From CAYRHJ01 sp964424105 (GTDB lineage: Bacteria > Planctomycetota > Phycisphaerae > UBA1845): a stretch of DNA of 64,000 bases. A model generated the notes under the pieces. That model was not told where the DNA came from and made no database searches. It saw only the letters and a list, made by a program, of their open reading frames with translations. The position numbers were made by a program, and so were the translations under genes. This document shows, one piece after another, positions 9,003 to 16,636 of this stretch; within the stretch, counting starts at the first letter, position 1, and the number at the start of each line of letters is the position of its first letter. The stretch covers positions 47,300-111,299 of the forward strand of contig CAYRHJ010000005.1 of assembly GCA_964424105.1 (NCBI GenBank), written 5' to 3'.

Positions 9003-9589
9003 CCCCAGACGATCTCCACTCCTGTGCGACCGAATCTGTCACCATGCGAGAGACCGAAGTAGCGCCTAGAACGCCTGACAATTTCAGAGCCGCGACCCTG
9101 GACGCGACCAAGGCGGGAGCGTCCAGTATGGCAAACGGACGACGCAGTCCATGGCACCCGAACCGCGCCACTACCTCCAGAAACCACCTATTCAGGGAGC
9201 GGTCTTCCGTTCCGCCACTTTACGAGCCGCGATCGCAAAGCGAGCGGTCTACCTTTCCATTCGAACGACAGGTCGGCCTCTGCGTTAGGCGCTCTTAATT
9301 TTTTCCCAGCGTTGAAATTATCGGATTCTACGTCAAGCCACTTTCGATCCCCGCAGTACACCGGCCAGACTTGATGACCACCCCGCCGCCTCCGTCATTC
9401 CGGCGACCGCCGGAATCCAGTCCGTCATCCGTGTTTCACCCGCCCGTTCACGAGCCGCGAGCGCAAAGCGAGCGGTCTTCGACGCATCGTGACCCCCCGA
9501 CCGCCTCCATCCGTCATTCCGGCGAACGCCGGAATCCAGAACCCCATCCCTCGCCAATGTGCCAAGCAGAATCATGTCACCTTCGAACG
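9003..9589. repeat. Repeat-filled gap
   Basis: No gene is seen. The gap holds the 120-bp expanded repeat (9087-9206), GAGCCGCGAGCG...CGAGCGGTC copies at 9224-9250 and 9452-9478, and CATTCCGG...CCGGAATCC palindromes at 9391-9418 and 9512-9539. It splits the glycan locus between the GT2 gene and the acetyltransferase. Confidence 0.8.
9087..9206. repeat. 120-bp expanded family C repeat, copy 1
   Basis: It begins GAGCCGCGACC and ends AGGGAGCGGTCTT like ordinary family C, but about 93 extra bases sit between these ends. The same 120-bp form is at 25641-25760 with only two visible differences (CCATGG/CCACGG and CCTATTC/CCCATTC). The extra part starts with an inverted repeat CTGGACGC...GCGTCCAG. 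Confidence 0.9.
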
Positions 9590-10231
9590 TCACAAAACGG
9601 TTATCGGGCCTGCCGCAATCGAGACTGACCCGACCCGCCTGATTTCATCACCGTCAGCTTCATATTTCGTTTGACATGACCCGCAGCAAAACGAGTTCGC
9701 AAGTCTTGTCAGTTTGCGACCACACTCGCACGCCCAACCCACCTGCCGCGCCGGATTCCCCACGACCAGTCCATGATTCAGAACGTCTCTCGTAACCACC
9801 GCTCCCGCACCGACGACGGCGAAATCACCGATCGACAGGCCGCAAAGTATGACTGCACCCGCCCCGATCGATGCTCCCCTTCCAACGTTGGTTCGCTCGA
9901 ACCAATGGGCTTCATTCTGGTAACGGTCCGCCATCGCGGGGTTGCGCGGACTCCGCGGATTTCGATCATTAGTGAAAACGACGCCCGGTCCGATAAACAC
10001 GTCATCCATGATCGAAACGCCGCGCCAAATGAGCGCGCCGTTCTTGATGGTGACGCGGTTACCAACGCTGGCGCCTTCCTCGATGAAACTGTGACCCCCG
10101 ATATTGCACTGGGAACCAATTTTCGCGCCATGCATGACATGGGCGAACGCCCACACCCGACAGCCGGGACCAATCAGCTCCGTTTCGCACAGGGCCTGTG
10201 GATGAACATAGGTGCCGTTCGCTTTGGACAT
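9590..10231 (-). CDS. Left-handed beta-helix N-acetyltransferase with zinc-ribbon tail (WlbB/WbpD-like)
   Basis: A protein of 213 residues. Residues about 10-165 are hexapeptide repeats ([LIV]GxxxxIG pattern: IGPGCRVWAFAHV, IGSQCNIGGHSFI, VGNRVTIKNGALI, VFIGPGVVFTND). This is the acyl-CoA-dependent trimeric fold. Motifs PRSPRNP and GAGAVVTRDV, and the context, match the enzymes that N-acetylate the 3-amino group of UDP-2-acetamido-3-amino uronic acid. The C-terminal 45 residues add ACECGRKL...CCGSCQ, a probable zinc ribbon that is also seen in some WlbB relatives. Together with the dehydrogenase and aminotransferase it completes the WlbA-C-B series. Its stop is followed by the repeat-filled gap, so transcription may or may not continue into the GT2 gene. 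Confidence 0.88.
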   Translation of the reverse strand: MSKANGTYVHPQALCETELIGPGCRVWAFAHVMHGAKIGSQCNIGGHSFIEEGASVGNRVTIKNGALIWRGVSIMDDVFIGPGVVFTNDRNPRSPRNPAMADRYQNEAHWFERTNVGRGASIGAGAVILCGLSIGDFAVVGAGAVVTRDVLNHGLVVGNPARQVGWACECGRKLTRLANSFCCGSCQTKYEADGDEIRRVGSVSIAAGPITVL

Positions 10232-10356
10232 TGAAACAGCCTATCCACGTACAATCGCCTGCCACGAATCGCTGCGCGAATCGCTGCGCGAAACGCCGCG
10301 TGATCAGCGATGTGCCGGACCTTTCGTTCGGCCTAGCCTGCACTTACACTAGGGCG

Positions 10357-11622
10357 ATGATTCCGCTAACCGCCTTGCCCCCTGCGAATCCGTATCTCAC
10401 GCCCGACATTCCAGGTATCGGCGGAACGATTAAGTCCACGCCGGAAGATTTTCTCGTCGAAGAAACTCCGCTTTATCAGCCATGCGGCGCGGGTACGCAC
10501 ACTTACCTGGTCGTTGAAAAACGTGGAATGACCACACGTGACGTAGCCCGAAAAATCGCCGACGCACTCGGTAAACCAGCCCGCGACGTGGGATTCGCCG
10601 GTCTGAAAGACGCCCAGGCTGTGACGCGCCAGCTTTTCAGTATTGAGCACGTCGATCCTGGCAAGGTGAAAGACCTATCCATTCCGGGATTGCGGGTCAT
10701 CAGCGTCGATCAGCACACCAACAAGCTGAAAATCGGGCATCTCGCAGGTAATCGGTTTGAAATCCGCATTCGAGACGCTCGCAGTGATTTATTGGATTGC
10801 GCGCAGAAATGTCTGGACGTACTCGATCGCCGCGGGCTTCCCAATTATTTTGGTGAACAAAGGTTCGGCGCACGCGGTGACAACGCCATCGTCGGCCGAC
10901 ACGCTTTTTCGGGTGAATATGGCGAGGCCCTGGCTCACATACTCGGGCGACCGGGACCGGCGGACAGCAAACGGGTTGCAGAGGCTCGCCGGTGTTACGA
11001 CGTGGGTGATTTCAGTCAAGCCGCAAAAACTTGGCCCGGATCCCACCATCTTCCGCGGCGTGTTTGCAAATCGCTGGCTCGGTCCAACGGAAACCACAAG
11101 ACCGCGTGGCGGGCCATCGATCGGCGCATGCAGTCGTTCTATCTTTCCGCTTTTCAAAGCGAGCTTTTTAATCGCGTGCTGACCGACCGCATTCAAACCA
11201 TCGACCGCCTGGAAAACGGAGACTTCGCCTGGAAACATGCCAACGGCGCCTGCTTTCATGTCGCCGATGCCGCCACCGAACAACCGCGATGCGAGGCTAT
11301 GGAGATTTCGCCAACCGGGCCACTTTTCGGCACGCGAATGACCTGGCCTTCGGGGTTGCCCGAGCGACGAGAGCTTGACGTGTTATCGAGCGTCGGACTG
11401 ACTCCCGACTCCATGCGTGAATCAGTCGGCGAATCGCTGACCGGCGGTCGACGTCCACTGCGCGTGCCCATTGAATCACCGACCCTGGATCTCGGTCGGG
11501 ACGAACGGGGATCGTACGTGCTGTTGAAATTCGGCCTGCCGCCGGGCAGTTACGCGACCTGCGTGGTTCGTGAAATCTGCAAGACAGACGATGAATCGAT
11601 CACGTCAGCGAATATAGGGTGA
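10357..11622 (+). CDS. truD: tRNA pseudouridine(13) synthase TruD
   Basis: A protein of 421 residues. The catalytic motif GFAGLKDAQAVTRQLFS carries the essential Asp. Other family motifs are PEDFLVEE near residue 25, GTHTYLVVEKRGMTT, PNYFGEQRFG (residue ~155) and FQSELFNRVL. The C-terminal VPIESPTLDLGRDE-RGSYVLLKFGLPPGSYAT is the usual TruD ending. The enzyme makes pseudouridine at position 13 in the D loop of several tRNAs. I chose the ATG at 10357 (AGGG just upstream); a longer open frame starts at 10198 but its extra residues do not resemble TruD. It diverges from the acetyltransferase gene, and its last 23 bases overlap the convergent gene ending at 11600. Confidence 0.95.
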   Translation: MIPLTALPPANPYLTPDIPGIGGTIKSTPEDFLVEETPLYQPCGAGTHTYLVVEKRGMTTRDVARKIADALGKPARDVGFAGLKDAQAVTRQLFSIEHVDPGKVKDLSIPGLRVISVDQHTNKLKIGHLAGNRFEIRIRDARSDLLDCAQKCLDVLDRRGLPNYFGEQRFGARGDNAIVGRHAFSGEYGEALAHILGRPGPADSKRVAEARRCYDVGDFSQAAKTWPGSHHLPRRVCKSLARSNGNHKTAWRAIDRRMQSFYLSAFQSELFNRVLTDRIQTIDRLENGDFAWKHANGACFHVADAATEQPRCEAMEISPTGPLFGTRMTWPSGLPERRELDVLSSVGLTPDSMRESVGESLTGGRRPLRVPIESPTLDLGRDERGSYVLLKFGLPPGSYATCVVREICKTDDESITSANIG

Positions 11623-12643
11623 TGGAGCAGGCGGCGACCAACAACGCCAATCCCACCCAAGCCAACTTCTGCCGCATGCCAAGACCGACAAAAGCAAAAA
11701 CCTCATCCAGACGATCCAGAATTCCAGCCAACATGGTCGTCGTGGACCACAACGCTGCCTGCCCACGCGCTAGCATGATGCGCCATCGATTCGATGGGCC
11801 GGCGTTGACCATGGTCGGCGGATCGGGTGGCCCATGTCCTTTGGACGTGGGGGAGCCGATGATGGTCTCCGTCGGACGATCAGGCTTGCCCTCGGCGCCG
11901 GACACATTCTCGTTTGCGGACTGTGGCAGAACGCCTGATTGGGCTGGCGGAGGACCGCTCCCTGACGGTCGCGGCTCTGACGGAAGCGTTTGCTGATTGG
12001 TACTGTCAATGTGCCCTAAACTGTGTTGGCGTGAATCCGCGTCGAGTGCTGGGTCGGACCGGAACTCGTCGGGAAACGGTTCAGGCTGATCCTCTTCGTC
12101 CGACGAACTCTGGATTCCGGCGTTCGCCGGAATGATGTAGGCAGGGGCATCATCTGCCTGCGAATAATTCATTGCCGGCGGATGATTCGCCGGCGGCGGA
12201 TGATTCGCCGGCGGATGATTCGCTGGCGGCGGTTGATTTTCTGCCTGCGGGCGATTTTCTACCTGCGGATGATGATCGGATGGTTCATCGCGGGATTCGT
12301 GATTGATTGACTCCGCGGAGCCGGGTGGCCCATCTCCTTGGGAGGTGGGGGAGCCGATGATTGGGGCCGCCGGTTCGTCATCCTCATGGGCGGGTTTGAC
12401 CCCGCGCAGCAACTCCGCCACTCGATCGAGTTGGGAATCCACCTCGTTTTCGCCTCGATCTGCGTGCGAAAGCGCCCTTTCGGATCGGTCCGCAGCCCCT
12501 TGGCCCGCGGTTCCGACCTGGTGTTCGATCTGCTTTCCCAAGTCGGCAGCCTCAGCCAAGATTCGATTGATCTCCGCCTCGCTGCTGGGAGCGTCGTCCG
12601 TTCCGTGCAGGTGATCTGGTGGTTCGGATTCGTTGTCTGGCAT
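11600..12643 (-). CDS. Low-complexity protein with C-terminal membrane anchor and four in-frame repeats
   Basis: I do not recognise a family. The 347-residue frame has an acidic N-terminal helix (residues ~20-85), a long Pro/Gln/Asn/His region with PPANHPPANH units, and a C-terminal hydrophobic segment (WVGLALLVAACSITLYSL) as the only membrane span. Four dispersed repeats are read as protein: family B twice (IIGSPTSQGDGPPG and IIGSPTSKGHGPPD), the CCGGAATCC palindrome (IIPANAGIQSS) and family C (SEPRPSGSGPPP). All stay in frame. A tail-anchored cytoplasmic protein with a disordered linker would fit. It converges on and overlaps truD by 23 bases. The protein-coding status is likely but the linker is clearly repeat-derived. 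Confidence 0.62.
   Translation of the reverse strand: MPDNESEPPDHLHGTDDAPSSEAEINRILAEAADLGKQIEHQVGTAGQGAADRSERALSHADRGENEVDSQLDRVAELLRGVKPAHEDDEPAAPIIGSPTSQGDGPPGSAESINHESRDEPSDHHPQVENRPQAENQPPPANHPPANHPPPANHPPAMNYSQADDAPAYIIPANAGIQSSSDEEDQPEPFPDEFRSDPALDADSRQHSLGHIDSTNQQTLPSEPRPSGSGPPPAQSGVLPQSANENVSGAEGKPDRPTETIIGSPTSKGHGPPDPPTMVNAGPSNRWRIMLARGQAALWSTTTMLAGILDRLDEVFAFVGLGMRQKLAWVGLALLVAACSITLYSLT
11825..11863. repeat. Family B repeat inside a gene
   Basis: GGGTGGCCCATGTCCTTTGG, then the ACGTGGGGGAGCCGATGAT half. It encodes IIGSPTSKGHGPPD on the minus strand. Confidence 0.85.
11953..11977. repeat. Family C repeat inside a gene
   Basis: GACCGCTCCCTGACGGTCGC, then GGCTC. It encodes SEPRPSGSG on the minus strand; copies of this family elsewhere in the window are intergenic. 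Confidence 0.85.
12110..12136. repeat. CCGGAATCC palindrome inside a gene (family E)
   Basis: CTGGATTCCGGCGTTCGCCG followed by GAATGAT. It encodes IIPANAGIQ on the minus strand. Confidence 0.9.
12323..12360. repeat. Second family B repeat inside the same gene
   Basis: GGGTGGCCCATCTCCTTGGG, then AGGTGGGGGAGCCGATGA. It encodes IIGSPTSQGDGPPG. Confidence 0.85.
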
Positions 12644-12989
12644 TCTTGGTTACCCCGTGCTGGCCGCCTGTATCATCGGTGCACCGCAATCGAAACTCCA
12701 ACCAAGCCGCGTCGAGTAAAACCGGCGGGTGAAACCCGCACTACGGACTCGCCAACGGGCGGCCCTGTCTGCCGACAGGCGGGCATGATGGGCGTTCTGG
12801 ATTCCGGCTTTCGCCGGAATGACGGAATGGGCCACGGTGAAAGAAGGCGTCAGCGTGGCGTCGTCGGCCAACGCCGGCGGGTGAAACCGGCGGCTGAAAC
12901 CCCCTACCAACCAACCAAGCCGTGCCGGGTCCACCCACGGCGGGGGTGTAGCCGCTTGTGCCGCGTTCGGTGACGGGCATAATAATTTC
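12644..12989. repeat. Gap with diverse short repeats
   Basis: No gene is seen. A family E palindrome is at 12797-12825. There are also several CGGGTGAAACC-type direct repeats (near 12724, 12880 and 12890) and a CTGCCGACAGGCGGGC inverted repeat near 12768. The promoters of rsmE and of the divergent minus-strand gene should lie here. Confidence 0.6.
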
Positions 12990-13730
12990 ATGTCGGCCCC
13001 ACGCGTGTTTCACCAGCCCCTTTTACCGGGATTGGCAGCATTATCCGAAAACGAATCCCACCATCTGGCCAACGTCTTGCGAATGCGTCCCGGCCAAACC
13101 GTCACGCTGTTCGACGGCGCCGGCGGGGAGGCGAAGGCGACGTTCATCGACGCCGTTCGCAAGACGGTCAACGTGCGGATCGACACGGTCGAACATCGCC
13201 CGTTTTCGCCGACCATACGACTGACGCTGGCGGTGGCTTGGCCACGCGTACAGCGTCAAACTTTCATGATCGAGAAAACCACCGAACTGGGTGTATGGTC
13301 CATCTGGCCCACGATTTTCGAGCGCAGCGTGGTGAAACCGCGGGCGAGTCATACGACGCGGTGGCTACGAACAGCCGTCGAAGCGTGCAAGCAGTGCGAA
13401 CGAACATCGCTGCCGCAAATCAATCCGCCCATGACGTTTAACGATACATTGGAGCACGCATCGGAATTCGATCAGGTGGTGATGGCCAGCCCGGATGATG
13501 ACGCTATTTCGATCATCGACTTGCTGACGCCGATGCTGGAAAAGCGCCGCGACGTGACCGCCGCACCCACGATGTTGGTTTGGATTGGCCCTGAAGGCGG
13601 ACTATCGCCGGTGGAAATGCAAGCGGCGGTTCAAGCCGGCGCCCGCCCCGCACGTCTGAACAGGAACATCTTGCGAATTGAAACCGCCGCCATCGCCGTG
13701 GCCGCCGTCATTGGTTCGTTCCGGCCTTGA
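12990..13730 (+). CDS. rsmE: 16S rRNA m3U1498 methyltransferase RsmE
   Basis: A protein of 246 residues, the usual RsmE size. The N-terminal PUA-like part includes HHLANVLRMRPGQTVTLFDG. The C-terminal SPOUT (trefoil-knot) domain has IEKTTELGV, the RW-RTAVEACKQCERT block, WIGPEGGLSP (SAM loop) and LNRNILRIETAAIAV. These match RsmE closely. The enzyme methylates N3 of U1498 in 16S rRNA, on the 30S particle, using SAM. It starts at ATG 12990. It is followed by a minus-strand metal ATPase, so it is probably transcribed alone. Confidence 0.95.
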   Translation: MSAPRVFHQPLLPGLAALSENESHHLANVLRMRPGQTVTLFDGAGGEAKATFIDAVRKTVNVRIDTVEHRPFSPTIRLTLAVAWPRVQRQTFMIEKTTELGVWSIWPTIFERSVVKPRASHTTRWLRTAVEACKQCERTSLPQINPPMTFNDTLEHASEFDQVVMASPDDDAISIIDLLTPMLEKRRDVTAAPTMLVWIGPEGGLSPVEMQAAVQAGARPARLNRNILRIETAAIAVAAVIGSFRP

Positions 13731-13771
13731 ATGATCCGCATCGCGCGAACATTTGATGTATGGGCACCGTG

Positions 13772-16006
13772 TTAATTCTTCAACCGCCGCCCCAGCCATA
13801 TGGAATTGAGCACCACGATCGTCGACGAAAGCATCATGGCCGCGGCGCCGGTGGCAGGATGAACGTAACCGGCGGCGGCCAGGGGAATCGCCACCGCGTT
13901 GTAGGCGAATGCCCAGAATAGGTTTTGCTTCATCACCCGCACGCTCCGGCGGGCGATGTCCACCGCGTCGGCGACAAGCCCCAACTCTTCGCCGAGCAGG
14001 GAAATGTCCGCGGCTTCGTTGGCGACATCCGTGCCGCTTGCAAATGCGATGCCGACGTGGGCAGCCTTCAAAGCCGGGGCGTGGTTGATGCCGTCACCGA
14101 CGAAAACCGGCGTACGCCCGCGATCGATTTCATCGCGAATGACCTTGACCTTGCCGGCTGGCAGTAGCCCGGAAAACACGTCCCGAATCGCGACAACTTC
14201 GGCCACCGCCTTCGCCCGGATTTCATGATCGCCGGTTACCATCGCGCAACGAACGCCCATTCGTTCCAAACGCTCGACGGTGTCACGTGCACCCGGTCGA
14301 ACTTGATCCGAAAGGGCTATCAATCCACACACCTTTCCATCAGCGGCCATCACAACGACGGACGCTCCGCTTCCCGCCATTGCGTCAAGCTGCTCCTGTA
14401 GCGGAGCCACGTTCACCCCGCGGCTCGCGGCAAACGCGACGCTTCCGATCATCGATGATTTCTGATCATGCTCGGCTGTGACTCCCATCCCCGGAACACT
14501 TTCAAACGAATCGGGGGCGGCCAATGACAATCCGCGACGTTGTGCTTCTTTCACGATGGCCCGTGCGAAGGGATGTTGCGAGAACTGTTCGAGACTCGCG
14601 GCCAACTGGAGCACGTCATCACGATCAGCGGTTTTGCCCCCGGTTGATACCGCGACAACGTTGACCACTTCCGGTTGGCCCAATGTCATCGTTCCGGTCT
14701 TGTCGAACAACACGGTGTCAACCACGGCCAACCGCTCCAGCGCCGAACCGTCCCGCACCAACACTCCTTTTCGAGCCGCCATTCCGCTCGCCACCATCAC
14801 CGCGGTCGGCGTGGCCAAACCCATGGCACACGGACAGGCTACTACCAGCACGGCGATCGACGAAATCAAACCGCGGCCCCAGTCTCCGAACCCCAGACCC
14901 CACGCCGCCGTGCTGGCGAGTGCGGCTAGAATCGCGAGCGGCACGAACACGCCCGCGACCCGATCCGCCAGACGCTGCCAATCCGTCTTGTTGGTTTGGG
15001 CCTGTTCAACGATGGCCAATATGTGTGCATAGGTCGTTTCGACTCCGACAGCCTGTGCGACGACGGTCAGCATGCCTTCACAAACGACGGTGCCCGCCTT
15101 GACCGCGTCGCCCGGACCACGAGTGACCGGCACGGGTTCGCCCGTCAGGGCGCTTTCATCGATCGCCCCCGTTCCCGAAAGGATGTGTCCATCTACCGGC
15201 ACTACGGTGTCCGCGGGGACAATCAGCTCGTCGAGTCGCTGCACCATTTCGAGCGCGACGACTTCCCGCGCGTCGCCCCGTTTGCGAATAACCGTTTTGG
15301 GCAATCGCCTGGCCAATCCAACCAGGGCTTCGGCTGCTTCCCGTCTGGCCCGCGTTTCGAAAAATTTTCCGACGTTGACGAACGCCAGAATCATCGCGGC
15401 CGCGTGAAAATGAAACGCCGGTCCGCTGGGCATGAACAAGCTGACGCACCCGGCGACGAAAGCTGTGACGACGCCCATGGTAATCAGCAAGTCCATATTG
15501 GGAGTGCGAAACCACGCAGCCCGCAGCCCGCCGACCAGGATGGGCGCGCCGGCTGATGATCGGAGCAACATGGCGCATAACAATGCCTGCAACACTCGCC
15601 ACCAGACGTGCCCGCCGGCCAGATTGGATGCCAGCATGGGACCGAAATGTTCCAGCCCCACAATCGGCAAGGTCAACCCCACCGCCTGCACCATAGCCTG
15701 CCGCTGCTGTTGAAGCTGCACGCGATGATCGGCATCCAACCGGGACAGGGAATCGCCGCCGCGTGCGGCTTCGGCATCGAAGCCGGCTTCGCGAATCGCC
15801 CGCAAGAGCGCGCCCGTCGGCGACGCGTCGCTGCCCATCTCGACGGTGGCGATTTCCGTGGTCAGATTGACTCGCGCCCAACGGACCCCGGCGACGTCGT
15901 GCAACGCTCGTTCCACACGTGCGACACATCCGCCGCAGGTCATGCCTCGAACATGCAACTGAAGCGCACGCACCGCTGCATCAAGATCCGCATTCGGCGT
16001 TTCCAT
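13772..16006 (-). CDS. Copper-type P1B ATPase (CopA-like)
   Basis: The protein has about 744 residues. An N-terminal HMA domain carries MTCGGCVARVERAL (metal-binding CxxC). The membrane part has the CPC metal site (VVACPCAMGLATPTAV). Catalytic motifs are LTGEPVPV (TGE dephosphorylation loop), VLFDKTGTMT (phosphorylated Asp), HPFARAIV (HP motif) and VFVGDGINHAPAL. The last has NHAP where NDAP is usual. CPC with FAYNAVAIPLAAAG and a final MMLSSTIVVLNSIWL fits Cu(I) exporters of the P1B-1 class. I chose ATG 16006 because GAAGG lies about 7 bases before it; ATG 16039 is possible. A longer frame upstream runs through a family B repeat and is not protein-like. Confidence 0.92.
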   Translation of the reverse strand: METPNADLDAAVRALQLHVRGMTCGGCVARVERALHDVAGVRWARVNLTTEIATVEMGSDASPTGALLRAIREAGFDAEAARGGDSLSRLDADHRVQLQQQRQAMVQAVGLTLPIVGLEHFGPMLASNLAGGHVWWRVLQALLCAMLLRSSAGAPILVGGLRAAWFRTPNMDLLITMGVVTAFVAGCVSLFMPSGPAFHFHAAAMILAFVNVGKFFETRARREAAEALVGLARRLPKTVIRKRGDAREVVALEMVQRLDELIVPADTVVPVDGHILSGTGAIDESALTGEPVPVTRGPGDAVKAGTVVCEGMLTVVAQAVGVETTYAHILAIVEQAQTNKTDWQRLADRVAGVFVPLAILAALASTAAWGLGFGDWGRGLISSIAVLVVACPCAMGLATPTAVMVASGMAARKGVLVRDGSALERLAVVDTVLFDKTGTMTLGQPEVVNVVAVSTGGKTADRDDVLQLAASLEQFSQHPFARAIVKEAQRRGLSLAAPDSFESVPGMGVTAEHDQKSSMIGSVAFAASRGVNVAPLQEQLDAMAGSGASVVVMAADGKVCGLIALSDQVRPGARDTVERLERMGVRCAMVTGDHEIRAKAVAEVVAIRDVFSGLLPAGKVKVIRDEIDRGRTPVFVGDGINHAPALKAAHVGIAFASGTDVANEAADISLLGEELGLVADAVDIARRSVRVMKQNLFWAFAYNAVAIPLAAAGYVHPATGAAAMMLSSTIVVLNSIWLGRRLKN

Positions 16007-16636
16007 AATGACGTGACCTTCGATGGCTGATGTATCCATTGACTTCAGAATTCCAGAAAACTCGGCGGCTCGCCCGACGGACAGCCACGCAATGGTTGAA
16101 CACGGCTGCGCCCGTGGCGGGAGGCCCATGTCCTTCGGACATGGGGGAGCCGATGATGGTCTCTTTCGGCGAATCACGCTTCCGCCGCCGGGATCATATA
16201 CAGGCACTATGAAAGTGACCACGCGAGTCAATTCATGCTACCGCGCGGCGTGATAACCGTTCGATGCCAAACTGCACCCCTGCCCCTGGCCCGTCATTCC
16301 GGCGAACGCCGGAATCCAGAAGAACGCTGCCTGGACTCCGGCTTGCGCCGGAGTGACGATCGGGACGGTCCCGCTTCCGCCCGCATCCGTCATTCTAGCG
16401 AACACCCGCATCCGTCATTCCGGCGAACGCCGGAATCCAGAAAAACGCTGCCTGGACTCCGGCTTGCGCCGGAGTGACGATCGGGACGGTCCCGCTTGCG
16501 CTACCATGGCAAGAAACTAAAACTGAAAGACCCTGCCCGTTCGAGGGCCGCGGCTCGAACATCTGCCGAATTGTTTCTACAATAGCGTGGCGTTGGACTG
16601 GGCGGCCGAGGCTCCGATTCGCAAGATGGGCGATTC
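16007..16636. repeat. Repeat region with tandemly duplicated palindrome block
   Basis: No gene is seen. A family B repeat is at 16119-16158. Two 85-bp direct copies of a compound palindrome (CATTCCGG...CCGGAATCC followed by TGGACTCCGG...GCCGGAGTGA) lie at 16292-16376 and 16413-16497 with about one visible difference. The nadE promoter should lie right of 16500. Confidence 0.85.

Noticed and set aside
10198..10356. N-terminal extension of TruD by 53 codons
   Set aside because: The added residues do not resemble TruD and overlap the promoter region of the divergent acetyltransferase.
16040..16231. N-terminal extension of the copper ATPase
   Set aside because: It translates a family B repeat and has no homology; a good ribosome site precedes the inner ATG.
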